A stretch of DNA of 64,000 nt from Sabellastarte sp. h YS-2021 (Eukaryota > Annelida > Polychaeta > Sabellida > Sabellidae): positions 62,797,816-62,861,815 of the forward strand of contig OZ024938.1 in NCBI GenBank assembly GCA_964017235.1, read 5' to 3'. The notes beneath the pieces are model-generated. The model did no database searches, was not told the origin of the DNA, and saw nothing but the letters and a program-made list of their open reading frames with translations. Position 1 is the first letter of the stretch, and every line of letters starts with the position of its first letter. Shown piece by piece: positions 1-15,000 of the stretch. The position numbers were made by a program, and so were the translations under genes.

Positions 1-91
1 GGAAAAAGACAATGTTCACACCGCCTCCAAACAAGGCATATTTCTGCCCATGCAGAACATGAAGCACAATGTCACGGAAAAAGTTGCACAG
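1..91 (+). CDS. Erg channel exon (partial): end of N-terminal linker before S1
   Basis: The exon is open from the window edge in the frame starting at base 2 and ends at CAG before the donor gtgcgt at 92. It gives residues 1-30 of the visible protein, ending HNVTEKVAQ, which runs on into [13 protein letters not shown] of the next exon as in Erg channels. No acceptor is visible upstream, so the exon starts outside the window. The ATG at 50 is internal, not a start codon. Confidence 0.88.
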
Positions 92-3000
92 GTGCGTCCT
101 AATTCTATCTTATTTAATTATTTATTTTTTCGTATAAAATTGTGCTTTAGGCACATACAAAAAGGCATATTTATATCCCCAGACGAAAGTCGGGGATATA
201 TTGGATTCATGTCCGTTGCACCTGCGTCACCGTAGAAATTTCCTTGTGTATGTGATAACTCAAAAACGGATCAGTATTTTTTTTCAAACTTGGTACACAT
301 GTTAAGGGTGTCCAAAGGAAGATCCCTATTTTAAGGTGACCTTAAACTCCCGATAATAAAGAACTTATGGCCACCTTAAGGTCAGAAATCTGACTTTTGG
401 CCACTTAGAGCCCTCTAGGTCACAAACATTGAGGCTAATCTGGCTAAAATAATACCTGCAAACACGTTAATATATTCTTAATACATGTGCCGAAAATCAA
501 GACTTTATGTTGAGGATAAAATTGTGTTTGAGGCCCATAAAGACCCCACTTAGGGATTTTTTCTTACATGTTTCACATATTTTGCCCTATAATTTGGAAG
601 TGGTAATTCTGATGAGTCTCAAACTGCACTTGATGTAACTCTTATATGTAATCCTTGTCTGTGAAAAATTTAAAGGCTGTAGGATTACCTGTTAGGCCGA
701 CTTGACATCTCAAAATTGCCCACAGAGACCCAATTTATGGACTTTTTGCCACTTCAAGCACCGTAGCTTTCAAACTATGTCTCTCATCTAAGTGAAATAT
801 CATCTGGAAATATATCAATATTTTTTCTTATGTGTGCACCAAAATTTATACCTTTTATAGACATTCAACCTGTGTATGAGGACCATAAACACCCACCCGA
901 GTTACCCTTTTAAGACATTTTTTCACATATTTTGCTCTGTAACTTGGAAATGGTAAGTCTGAGAAGTTTCAAACTATATTAGATATAAATTCTAAGTGTA
1001 ATCTTTGTATGTGACAGATTTTAAGTCTAAAGCTTCAATTTGAAGGTCAGATTGAGGTCTCTAAAAGGCCCACAGAGACACAATATTTGGACTTTTTGCC
1101 ACTTTTAAGCCCTGTGTCTGTTAAACTATGTAACTGATAGAGCTGAAATCCCATCTGGGAATATATTATTATGTTCTTTTTACATGTGCGAAAAATAAAG
1201 GCTTTCAGTAGACATTTAACCTGTGTATGAGGACCATAAACACCCAACCGATTGACCCTTTTTAGACATTTTCCACATATTTTGCCCTGTAACTTGGAAA
1301 TGGTAAGTCTGAGAAGTAAGTCTCTCATCTAAGTGAAATATCATCTGGAAATATATCAATATTTTTTCTTATATGTGCACCAAAATTTAGGCCTTTTAGA
1401 CATTTAACCTGTGTATGAGGACCATAAACACCCACCCGAGTTACCCTTTTAAGACATTTTTCACATATTTTGCCCTGTAACTTGGAAATGGTAAGTCTGA
1501 GAAGTTTCAAACTGTATTAGATATACATTCTATGTATAATCTTTGATTTTGAAAAATTTTAAGTCTGAAGCTTTAATTTGAAGGCCACATTGAGGTCTCT
1601 AAAAGGCCCACAGAGACCCAATATTTGGACTTTTTGCCAATTTTAAGCCCTGTGACTGTTAAACTATGTAACTGATAGAGCTGAAATCCCATCTGGGAAT
1701 ATATTATTATGTTCTTTTCACATGTGCCAAAAATCAAGGCTTTTAGTAGACATTTAACCTGTGTATGAGGACCATAGACACTCGCCCAAGTGACCTTTTT
1801 TGACATTTCTTTTCTGTATTTTGCCCTCAAATTTGGAAATTTTAATTTTAAGTCTCAAACTATATTATATATAATTTTTGTGTGTTATATAGTTGGACTT
1901 TAGAATTAGAATTAAATTGGGTCTCTGTGGGCATTTTAGAAATCGTTAAAGTGACCTTAGCAATTAAACTACTGAGTTGAAACTTTTTGGACATTGTGCC
2001 ACTTTAAAGCCCTGTAACTGTCGAGCTATTGTGGCTCATACAGCTGAAATCTTTGAATTGACAAGTCTTAAACTGTATTATATATAATTTTTGTTTGTTA
2101 TGTATGTTCCCCAAAAAGTTTCAGCTCTGTAGTTTAATTGCTAAGGTCTCTTTAACAATTGTAAAATGTCCACAGAAACCCAATTTATGGATATTATGCC
2201 ACTTTAAAGCCCAGTAACTGTCAAACTATGTGGGTTATAGAGCTGAAATCTTTGAATTTTTCAAAGGAAGTGCCTGTCTATTTAAATTTTTAATATGAAT
2301 GATGTTATGGCTATCTTAGGCTTTTAAGTACTTATTTTTGTGTTTTTATCACTCTGCTTGCTGAGTTTTTAACTTTTTAAAATGAAACTGGTTAAACATA
2401 TTAAAGTAGGCAAAATGGGCACTGTTATTATTAATAATGAAATTGTAGCCTTACGTAGTAAAAATAGGGGATTTTTAATCCTTAACTAGCCCAGTATTAT
2501 TCAACTTGCCTCGGTTAATTTTGACACAGCTCCTGCAGTTATGAACTTATTTCAGTTGATAATCACACATTTATAATTCTCAGTTATTATTATTAATCTG
2601 TTCTTGTGGTTTAATAATTAAGCGGTCCGTCAGGGATGCTTATTTGTTTTCATGTAAGTTCAACTGATCACTGCTACCGCCAGATTATGGTCTTTCTTGA
2701 ATAACTTCTTGGGCTTTCAAATTTTTCTTTCCTTCTTATCTTTCTTTAAAACTATAGAGGCGGGAAAAATTTTTGGGATACTTTGCGGAGACCTTAAGCT
2801 TTACTTAAGGTAACCTTAAGCATTTTTCAAAAACAACCCGTCATCATGTTTCAGAAAAAAACCACACACACCTGTGCTATAAAATTTATCAGGTACATTC
2901 TAGACCTATATCCGCAGGTCGGAAAGGATTTTGTGATCAATCGGACCATAGATGCCTGAATGGGAGGCGTTTTATTTTCGTAAATTTTTTAAAAATGGGT

Positions 3001-6000
3001 ACATGGTCTGTATCTCAAAAACGGTCAGGATTTCGGCATTTTGTTGGAATAACTTATTCAGCTACTTTTTGATAATCCTTCACATGCCGAAATTTTAGCC
3101 CTGTATCTGTAATTATCTTAAGGTCACCTTAATGTCCAAAAAAGGGGGTTTTAGTCCTCCAGTTCACTTAGTTTTTCACTTTTTTCAACCAAACTATATT
3201 TAAGTACGCATATTTATCAATATTTACCAAAGGATTATCCTGACTGTATGGTGACCCTAAACTGTTAATATAATTGGAGCTGTGCCCCCCCCCCCCCTCC
3301 CAAAGTCATAAAATTTGGAATAAAGCCGTCTGGCCCCTTTCTTTTTACATATCTAACGTATATTGATATTGAAGTAGATCAAAAGAAGACTCTTACTACC
3401 TTATGATTTAAATAATAATGATGATATGGCCATCTTAAACTTAAAATGTAGGGGTTTTCAGCCCTAAGGTCAGTTAATGTTTACATTTTTAAAATTAAAC
3501 TTGGCACATTTATAAAGGTTGGCAGAAAGGGACATTCTCATTGTATGGTCACCTTAAAGTCGCAATATGAATGAAGTTATGGTCACCTTACAGTGAAAAA
3601 AAGGAAGTTTTCAGCCTCCAGCTATCTTATTGTTCAACTGACCTCAGCTAGACTTTATGCACTTATAAAGGGTGACAAAGGAACATTCTTATTTTATGGT
3701 CACCTTAAAGTCCCAATATGAATGAAGTTATGGCCGCCTTGCAGTGAAATTATAGAGTAATTTACTCTCAAGCTATCGTATTGTTTAGCTGACCTCAGTT
3801 AAATTTTGCAAACTCATTAAAGATGAAAATAGGGACATTCTTATTTTCTTTCCACCTTGGGAGTTCCAATACAAATACAGTCATGGCTACCTTGAAGTAA
3901 ACATGAGGGTTTTCAGCTCCCAACCGACTTACTTTTCAATGACATAAACTATCATTTAACAACAATGAAATACATGTACAATAATAATTTATATCCATGG
4001 TTTAGAATGGATCTATAAGAACAGTTTTACATCTGGGAAAAATTTCACGTTACGTTGGTACATTTTTTATATATTTGTCATTTTTATGTCAGCTGACATT
4101 ATGGAATCACTCTGCGGCGTCTGCGTCTGCATCCGCGTAAACATCTTCTCCAAAACCACAAGGCCCAGAGACATGCTGTTACTTTTAAAAGATACCTTAT
4201 CTATCAAGGATGATAAATCATAAAATTCATGTAGATCTGTCTGTTCGTCTGTTCTCCAGAGCCGTTAGAAGCGAGGTACCCCCACCCAGAGTGTGAAAAT
4301 TTCAACACTTTATCACAATTTTCTCATTGACCTTTGAAGGGCTTTCTCTCTTAATTTGCATATATGTACTAGGCCACAGGTAGATTCCTTTGTGTCAGTA
4401 TAAGACCTGGATCTTTCTTAATTATTTTTTTATGAATTTTTTTAATAATTTTTAATGTATTAAAATTGATAAAATTATGCACTAAATCACTTATAACTTG
4501 AAAAGTATTGCATTTAGAGCATTTTGCTTAAATATGTTATTCAGCTACTTTTTTCATAGCTACAATATGGTGAGTAACTTGGGCATCTATCCCCATAGCT
4601 AAACGAGTAATAGCTACTTTGTGACTCTTTAATAACTTCCATAAGGAGTAAAATCACTTATAACTTGAAAACTATTGCAAATACAGAATTTTGTATAAAT
4701 ATGTTATTCAGCTACTTTTGGGTCAGCTGTAACATAGTAAAGTTGTAGACCTGTAGCTCATGGCATAGCTGAGAAATAGCTACTTTCAGGTTCTCATCAT
4801 TGAGTAAATCAGTTGTAACTTGAAAACTATTACATCTACATTATTTTGTTTGAATGTGTTTTCTACCTACTTTTTACCCCTTAATAGTTAACGTGATACT
4901 TCTGAGTATCGTTTGCAGAGCACAACTTTTGTGTCCTTTCCTTCTTTCACTTCTAGTCTGAAACTCAAAGCACACAGTCAGCTGACACAGAGCCCTTTCA
5001 CGGGCACTGATTGCTTGTTGTGACTACATAAGTCATCTTCTTTTGCCCTGATGTAAAATTGGCCAAAATTTTAATCATTTTGTCCTACTTTTAAAGTCTC
5101 CCTCCTTCCAGGGGTGAGTATAACATGCTAGGTACACATTTTGAATTCATCCACAGCATAACAAATTTTACATTTCACCATTGTGTAGCAGGAACAGGAT
5201 CATAAAAGTTAAGAGTCTGACCCACTTTTAGGTCATGATACAATCAACATCAACATGATTATTTCCTGATCAATCTCATTTGTTTACTGCCTCTGACTGT
5301 TCAACCAGCACAAAAGTCCTTTGTGTATAAGTCACTTACATTTCCTTTATATTTCATGCTTAAAGAATGAAGCAATCTCGTGACCTGATTTTTATGATAA
5401 TACACTTTTTAATCCACCAATGCAGGAGTGCTGAATTATTATGAGAAATGAAGGAAGCAATAGGAACTTTAATGGAGCATGTGGCTTCAACTTGATTTCC
5501 ATGTTGATGTCACAACAAAACTAACAAGCTTTGCCTGCTGAGGCAGCACAAACCCACCCCTGCAGATATTACTGAAAAATTACAATGACAGTACTTACGA
5601 ATTTATGATACAGGTCTGGATCACCATTTTTCAGGAAGCCGAGCCACAATTAGACCCCGTCTTGATTCTTGTGTAAAAATATGACCTAGATCCGATGTAT
5701 AGTTTTTGTGTTATGCACACAGACAGATAGACAAAGAGACCTGATAACATTATTACAACTGATCCATTCATCTGGAATATTCCCACCTCTGAGATCTAAG
5801 TTCAAATCCTGACCTGAGCTCAAATGGGAAAGCTGGTAGTTGCTTGGCATTGATTGATGGCTTAAAGTACGGAACCTTGACCAACTGTATGTAGTGGTTT
5901 CCCCCCCAGCTCTTCTAACTATCTGTCGCAGTTTGACTGATAAAAAGATACTAGGCATGACATTCATTCATTAATTCATAGTTTGAAAGTTCCATAATCG

Positions 6001-9000
6001 ACAGTCTTATTTTCTTATTATTATTTGTATAAATCAGAAAATGTTAATCTAATTTAAGTTCTTCCTGTTCAAGTCAATTTGAGTCTTAAAGGAAGTGCTA
6101 TCCACGAGAATCCTATTTAATTATTTTGATTGTAAAATGAGAAAAAGGTATAAGTCTGCCATCATATATAATTACCAAGATATATTGCTGAAATTCAAAG
6201 TTGTTGTTGGCATTATAAATTAAGTTGCATAGTACTTCCACTAGAATTAGGCTGTGATGAGACTGTCGTAGTTTTATCTGTAACATACTTGTGCATTGGA
6301 CAGGTGTATTGATGTAATGACAAGAATGGATGACTTTCTTTATCATTTCACCATCTGTGACTATTAAGAGGGAAATATGCACATTGATTGGCTTCTAAAA
6401 TCTTCATATTCATTTTTGTGAACAACTTGGCTATATTGCTGCAATAAAATTTCACGAGTGTCAAATGGGTTTGAAGTGAGGGAGCATTTTTCATTGGATT
6501 ATAATAAAATTTCGTAAAAGTATCAATGTATTTTGTGAACTGCTTAAAGAAAGTCTTAGGTTTTGAATCATTACAGATTTCTAGTTTTAATTTTCGAGAT
6601 AAATTTTAAAGTCTGAATAAATTGGACAGTTAAAAAGTAGACAGAACTCTAGAAATTTCAAAGACACTCTGTTAAAACAAAAACTAAAATAAGTCATCAG
6701 TCGTCTTTTATCAGATATTAAGTAGTTACCTTAAATGTTCTGTTGCAATCAACTCAACAAATTAGTGTGAAAACAGAATTCAAAAGAAGCACAATTCTAT
6801 TTGAAAACAAAATTTATCATTTATTTCTATTGATGTTACTAATGGGTCTCCATAGGTTACAAAGACAGAATTCTATTTATAATGGTAGTGAAGGTTAAGC
6901 ATTTAATTTAGTGTCAGACTCTTAAGATGAATTTTGAGGGACCTAATAATACTTCTACTTAATCAGGAATTCTGTGTAACTGGGTAAATCGCAATGGAAA
7001 AGCTCTACCAATCAGAATTATGCATAAAGGGTTGTATCCATATATGGATAACATAAAGTATACCACATGAAGTTATTGATGTTAAATCTGGATGGCTTTC
7101 ATCCAGACAATGACTGGATATATGAGGATAATTCTGAATGTGTGGACAATAATGGAAAGGTAAGTACTAAAGCGATGTGTAATCTAATCACAATATTATA
7201 GCACTTAATCTTTGTACCAGCAGATTCCAAAGCATAGAAAAAATAAATATTATAGCTTCAAAATCAGACAGCATTGAAACAAGCATTTAACCATAGTAAG
7301 ACTGGGCAAGCAACTGACGTGCTGGTCAATATAATCTTATCTATGTGTACTTTTATAGCGCCTAATCTCCATGAATTGACAGACTCTAAGGTACAACTGA
7401 ACTAAAACAATGTTAATAATTATTATAGTGGAGTAATAAGGTTGAATAGCTTTGTATAATAAATACCAGTGAAATAAAGGTGACATAATCTCTGTTGAGC
7501 TTTTTTATAGGAATTAATTAGCTAATATTTTTATTCTTGATCTTATTTATTGCAGGTCCTTTCTCTGGGTGCAGATGTTCTACCCGAGTACAAACTGCAG
7601 TCTCCCAGAATCCACCGCTTCACAATCTTACACTACTCCCCCTTCAAGGCCGTCTGGGACTGGCTTATTCTTATCCTAGTCATCTACACAGCCATTGTCA
7701 CCCCATACGTGGCTGCTTTCCTACTCAACGAGAACGATAACCACAGGGTCAAGGACAAAGGTCGTTACACCGACCCCCTCACTATTATAGACTTAATTGT
7801 GGACGTGATGTTTATAATTGACATCCTCATAAACTTCCGCACAACTTATGTGAATAAAAACGATGAGGTCGTGAGTCATCCGGGGAAGATCGCAGTCCAT
7901 TACTTCAAAGGCTGGTTTCTGATTGATGTGGTGGCAGCAATACCATTCGATCTGCTCCTGTTTGGGTCAGAAACAGATGAGGTAGGATATTGGTCAAAAT
8001 ACATTCAGTTAATTGAATGGTAACAGGCAAGAAAGCATGGATTGCTAATTGATGTGGTGGTGACACCATTCAATCTGCTGTTGTTTGAATCAGAAGCAGA
8101 TGAGGCAGTATGGTTGTTATATTGCATAAAATACTTGTCATCCAGCTTTTAAGATATCATTTGCTAAATTTAATTTCTGGTTGATGTTTTGCCTTAGCAT
8201 CATATTTATTTACATAAAGAACATGTCATCCAGTAATACTGGGCAACATAATGTTTGCTACTGGTCACAATAATGAGTGGTGAGACAGTCTACTTAAAGA
8301 TTGCTGCACTTTGCCAGTGCACCATGTGGCAGATACTTATAAATTTTGTGTCGTTGACCAATTGTTAGTCACCACAAGCAAACTTTGAAATTATTTAGAT
8401 TGTGCAGTGATTTAAATTACAGTTAAATTAACCATATTATGGTATCATCACTTTCATTGTATTGATGTTTGGTTCTGAACTTAACACATGTGGGAGGGTG
8501 AAACTACTAGAGTTGGATTCAAAGTTGATCAGAGTAGTATAACCCTATATTTTCCCCTCAAATTAACTGCAAACTATTTTGGTACCAACTTTTACTTTCA
8601 TGTACTAAATCTCTGTGTAGAGAATACTCTGGAATTTATCAGTGAAAATGTTGTGGGGAGGTAACATGACCCCATTTTTGTCCTGTATCACTTCGGTTTT
8701 TTTATACATTTTACGGGAAATGAGTTATCCCACTTAGTGGAACCCCTATATAAGTTTTGATATACAATGTTTCAGCCAGTCAAATCACCATTAAAATTGA
8801 TGTAATTGATTAAAAATTTATTCAACTTGCAACTGAAAACAATTGTCTCATTAAAATGGCCAAGGTCAATTCTACGTTAGCAGAGTTTTGTTTGATGCTA
8901 TTTGGTTGTACATTTGGAAGCTTTAACTAAACTAGAAATCAGTGAACTCATATCAAAATACATACCATTGTGATTACATCAATTATGTGCATAAATGTAG

Positions 9001-12000
9001 GTATAAAATTCTTGTTCATTACATTGAAGCTGATTGTTGTAATTGTCTAGTTTATGATAGTCTGTGTTACCTGCCTGTCATCAAATATATTAATAAGTTT
9101 AAATAAAAAAAAATACCAACACAACAATGTATTATGTTACAGTTAAATGTTAATCCTATTTTCATCTTTTTTTTTTTTTTTTTTCAGACCACCACATTAA
9201 TTGGACTCTTGAAAACTGCCCGATTACTCCGATTGGTCCGAGTTGCCAGGAAACTCGACAGATACTCTGAATATGGTGCCGCAGTCTTGTTGTTGCTCAT
9301 GGCAACCTTTGCCCTCATCGCTCATTGGCTGGCCTGCATTTGGTACGCTATTGGTAATGTGGAACGCCCGTCGTTAGACATTAAAATCGGCTGGCTGGAT
9401 GAATTAGCCAATAAAACACACCAGCCATATGTGAACCAAACTGGCGGGCCGACGATTAAGTCCAAGTACATCACAGCCCTGTATTTCACGTTCAGCAGTC
9501 TGACAAGTGTGGGGTTTGGAAACGTGTCACCAAACACCAACTCCGAGAAGATATTCTCAATATGCGTGATGTTAATTGGATGTAAGTAGACTACGTTATT
9601 TTTATTGTACATTTATACTCGGGGCAATATCTCCTTGTACTGCAGAATTTAAGGACTGTTTGAGCCATCCCGACTACATAGCAGCCTAAGCTCTCTAATG
9701 ACATGGTCTTTCCCCTAAATAAAAGACAGGGGCTCGAGGATGACCATTTACAAAGTCCCTAAAGTTATTTAGGCTGCCATTGAAAATAAGACCCAATGAC
9801 AAAAGACTGCCATATTAAGTGGTCCTGTGATTGAACCCATGTCCTCTGTGTTCTAAGGCAAGTGTGTCATCCACTAGGTCACAATGGCATTTATTCTCAA
9901 TTTGTTAAAGCTGGTTTCCAAATATAACTCAAGTCCAATGAATTTTGTTGTTACAGAAAATAACTCATTTGAGGTCAATTTTGAAAAGATATATATTTGG
10001 GAAAAAGTGGTATAAAAGTTTTAATTTCAGGTTTTATAGCTCATTCAACAGCCAGGGTCATGTTGAAACAGGTCTGACTATTGATTATTACCTGTGGGAG
10101 TCCAGCCCACAAACAGGTGACAGCCTGCAATTAGATGCCAAACTTGCTGACCACTAGGCCTCTGAGGACCTCGAAATGAAACGGGAAAATATTTCATAAG
10201 TTTATAAATATGTTTATATCCTGCATTTCTTTAATCTGTTCTTAATTTTTCTTCACAGCCCTACTTAATTCACATCTATCTTTGGAAATGCCATGGAGTA
10301 AGAACTGTAGAAATTTGCCGATAAGCAAACCCTTATGATATCTATTTCTTTAAATTCTATGGTATCCTTGTCAAATTTATGATTTTTATGACAACTTTAG
10401 AACATTTAAGATCTAAAGTATTAAAAAATTGTATAAAATCTGATTATTGTTGCATACTTCTGAAGGGTGCCCTCAGGGTTAACATTTCTGTCCCATAACC
10501 CTTATTACAGCACAAATAGCTTCATCAACTTAACATTCACAATCCACATCTATCTTTAGAAAGACCATATTCTAGTCATTTTACAACTAACTTATTGATT
10601 AAGTGTAACAGGTATATTTGGTTTATAATATTGTGTGTCATTAAATATTTAATTCCTACTTTGGTGTGAAACATTTCAGTAAAAATTGCACCAACTAATG
10701 TGTTTGAGACTCCATTCTTTTTCAGCAGTGAGAATCCCAAACAGAATCTCAAATAGATGACCAGTAACTTATGACCTGTCCAATCTAGTGTTTATTCCTG
10801 TCACTGCTTTTCCTGCTTTATCAGATTAATATTCTACCCCAATCTGCCTTTTAGAGGTAGGGATGTGGCTCGGGACATATCTGAGTACCTGTGATTTAGC
10901 ATTTACCAGGTGAAAGTACCAGAAAAGCAAAAATGGTAATTGATGTAATCAAATTTATTAAAATTAAAATGTCAAATATCTGTGAAAAAAACAGGTGAAA
11001 ATAATTTTGTGAAAAAATGAATATCAGGTTGATAAAAAAGACTGAAAATTAAGTTTCCGCCAATTATGTTATTCATTAGAATAGGGAACAATAGTTTATG
11101 CAAATAATGCTCGCTAATTGGTCCTTGGATTTTCAACATATTTTGAGTACCCACTTGTCTCGCTACATCCCTATTTCAAAGGAAGCATTTTACTTAATGT
11201 TTACTAATAATGAGTCTAATATCTTTCTCTTTACTCTTCCCCGCCTCCTACCCTCTCTGTACAGCTCTGATGTATGCCAGTATCTTTGGTAACGTGAGCG
11301 CCATCATCCAGCGCCTGTACTCTGGCACAGCCCGCTACCACGCACACATCGTACGCGTCAAGGAGTTCATACGCTTCCACCAAATCCCAAACCCCCTCCG
11401 ACAGAGGGTGGAGGAGTACTTCCAACATGCCTGGTCTGTAACCAATGGCATAGATATGAACATGGTAGGTTCGTCACTGTCGTGATCCGCATGTTGCTAG
11501 GGTGTTGGCATGGAGGCAGTTGTATTACCGGCTGGTTGTTGTTATGGTTGGTTGTCATGGTAATGTTCATGTTTGGTAGCTTGTTGTTGTGACGAGTCCA
11601 TATATTGCCATGGCAACAGATATGTTACTAGATTTTTTGTCATAGTAACAGGGATGTGAAGAACCTGTTGCCAAGGTGACATCCTATCTTGTTGCTATGA
11701 TAGTGACCAGTAGTAATCGTGTTCTTTGTCATGTTGCTACTTGTTGGCATGCTTTTGTTAACATTTTCTTGCATGATTTTTGTGGTTTGTTGTCATTTAT
11801 TATTGTCATAGCTATTAAAGCTGAAACAATGAATCGTACTAATTGATCATTAGGTTATCAAAACACTAGTGGACACCAGTATTGTTCAACTGGTTAATGG
11901 TTAACTGTTTTCTTATGTATATGACCCCAAAGTGGATTTTAAATCTATGACTATTTCGAGTTAAGATCGTAAAACGTTTCAAATTAAAACATGTTATGTG

Positions 12001-15000
12001 TATGTTGAATTTAAAATATAAAAATGTGACATAATTAGCTAATTACTGAACAATTTGGGTGAGCTTTCACTTTTCTATCATCTGGCAATCCGCCATATTG
12101 CATGTTTACATCTGGAACACATGTCTATATGACCCTTTTGGTATTTTCTCAAACATGCTAAACTTTACAAACAGTTAATTGGTTAGTCAACATTGAATGC
12201 AAGCGACTACCCGGCTAGCAAATTTTTACTTATCGTTTCAGCCTTAACAGCTATTGTTTCTCAGATCCCAGTAAATTCCCAATAAAGATGGTGTTGGCTG
12301 TGAACTGTAGAGAAAATTAGTACAAAATGTATATATTGGTACAAGTCATTTATTTTAATATAAATGTATCTGGTTGATATTGTTGATGTGATTTTATTAG
12401 ATTTTCCATTTTAATTGAATATTGAACCATTTTGCATCCAACACCAGCCAAGTTGTCAGGTATATGTAACTTATCGTTTATATCCATAAGCTTTCCCAGA
12501 TGATGGAGTATTAGTATAATTACCTCAAATTTATGCAATATCCACTTGGTTTCAATTAGGGATGGGTCGGTAGTTCCGGTATCTCGGTATCGAGACCATT
12601 TTACTGAAATACCGTAATGAGATTTTACAACCGCCACCTCGCTTTCTAGCACATATAATGGAAGCAAGAGTTAAAATATTAGAAACATACCCTAAATCTG
12701 AAGAAATTATAAGCTTTTATTTCATATTTTCGTCCATTTAGACTTTTATAGCGATACGTTGAGCAGAACTGCCATGTTTTGGTTACGACACTTTATAACC
12801 TCATTTTCGCTTGTCAACTAATATAAATGAAGGGAAACTTAAAATGGTGGACAGAAACCAGAAATATGAAGATATTTTATCTTTTTATTGCATATTTCGT
12901 GCATTTGGGAGCTTTTATTGCGACGTTGTTATCCTAAACGTCCATGTTTGTTTGGGGAGAACTAAAACGCGGAGTTCGAATTCGGTACGGTTTTGCATTG
13001 GCGACCTCCCGATGTACATATTTTTCATACCGACCCATCCCTAGTTTCAATTATACACTAGACTAATAAAAAAAACTGTAAAACACCAAGACTGCTGTTT
13101 TCACAGATTCTTTATTACAACTTCTGCCTGATCTGCATGACTTGAAAAGTAGTTTTTGGTTGCATTCCATATTTTGAACTAAAAACGCAGTATTTCTGAA
13201 AAATTTCTAGCTATATTAACTGTAGTGCTGTCATGGTGTATGATGATGATACCTGCTAATCTGTTAAGACTTTGAGAAGTCTTTAAAGTAATTTTTTTTC
13301 ATAATGGATCTAATTTCTTGTATATTTGGACAAGGTATATCACATTAGTTTTTACTTTACTGTTGGGTTTGATTGGCTCATTGTTTTTTTATCATTCTGC
13401 TGGTGTAAAGCAAGCTTTACAGCAAAATTCTACTCAGTTTTTATGTCTACATGTTTATCTTGCATGTGGTATTGTATTGGAACAATGTTGTTGTGTACTC
13501 AAGCCTGGACCCATATGTACTCAGACTTAGTATAAAATGCTAGCAAATGTGGACAATGGTGAGATTTGTTTACATGCATTTGATATTGAGAAAATGAGTT
13601 TGACCTTGATTTTTATTTCATTTCTAAGTTATTTATGTCCACATTATTTCTTTGTAGCTTTGATGTATGCCAGTATTTTTGGTAATGTGAGTGCAATAAT
13701 CCAGAGACTGTACTCGGGCACTGCCCGCTATCACAACCAGATGCAGAAGGTGCGGGAATTTATCCGCTTTTATCAGGTTCCCATGCCACTCAGTATGCGA
13801 CTCGAGGAGCACCTGCTGCGGGCATGGACTTACACAAATGGCACGGATATGGCTTTGGTAAAGAGTTAATACAGACGTAAAATACATATTAAATATGGAT
13901 ACATATGCTAAGGCTGATGGTACTGGTAGGGTGAAGTGTGGCCTTATCCAGATCAAACATATCATTTGGTTCTAGTAAAAAAACAACACTGGGGAAGGAA
14001 TCAATTATTGATATTAAATTTTTAACAAAATGTCTGTGTTACCACCTGATGTTGACTCTGAACATCCTACATTGGTATTAAAAAGGGGTTTGTGGGTAAA
14101 TTTCAGTTGTATCCAAAATTTTGATACATGTGTATGAAAAATATAATTTTCTTTAACAGATACAAGATTCTGTACTAATAACAGTAAACAGTTTTATCCA
14201 TGTCTAATCCAACAATAGGTCGTTTTTATAGTGATATTTTAGGAAAGTAATTTGTATTTTGAATACACTATTTTATTGTATTTTCTTGTAATGGTCTTAT
14301 GGATTACCATACTTTTGACAAAGTCATCAAATTTAAAATGTTACATTTTACATTGACTGATGAAGGTCTTGTGTTAAATTGGAGTTGACGATCGAATTTA
14401 CTGCAGATATATTAGAACAGTTAATCTGCATGCTTTTACTTGTTGTCTTTCTTTACCACATTACGCTTTTTATGTTGTGATCAATCGTGTTGTGGGCATT
14501 TAATGTTTCATGCTTATTTCATGTATTCGGAAATGTTACCTTCAGTTTATTTGTTGTCTGTGTTGGTTTTCTTGGTGTTACGTTTTTAAAGTTTCTTTTT
14601 ATTTTCACTCAAGAACATTTTTGGAGAGATTTTTGATCAGTGGGTAAATTGATTATAATTTAAAATTAATGAGTGTAAACAGAAACAAGTGGAGATGATT
14701 GAATATAAATTTAATGCTAATTGATTAATATAAAGGTTTATAGAGGATTTCTCTGGCATAAAGCTCGTATCTCAGCCACACTGTAGTATTTGTTGGTATT
14801 TTAGATAAGGCATGTAAACACATTTATAGGTATACCATGTAATTAATCCCTTACATTCAAATTAGAGTAACCGTTACTACTGTAATTATATTAATTAATA
14901 TTTATTAATCATATGACACTTTGATATATTAGTATATATTTACTCTAATATCACATTTCACCAAAAAATAGTGATTTTTAATTGATCTTTGACTTCTCGT

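Noticed and set aside
1047..1830. Minus-strand open frames with similar proteins ([10 protein letters not shown] and [11 protein letters not shown] phrases)
   Set aside because: The similarity follows the 350-bp tandem repeat; frames differ and contain no known domain.
5686..5967. Further SINE or gene on the minus strand
   Set aside because: Only a single B-box-like phrase near 5800 and no matching A box or family copy; left unassigned.
7130..7165. Extra channel exon ending at GGAAAG before GTAAGT
   Set aside because: The exons at 1-91 and 7556-7981 already join in frame and match Erg channels across the junction; the upstream sequence has no matching acceptor or similarity.
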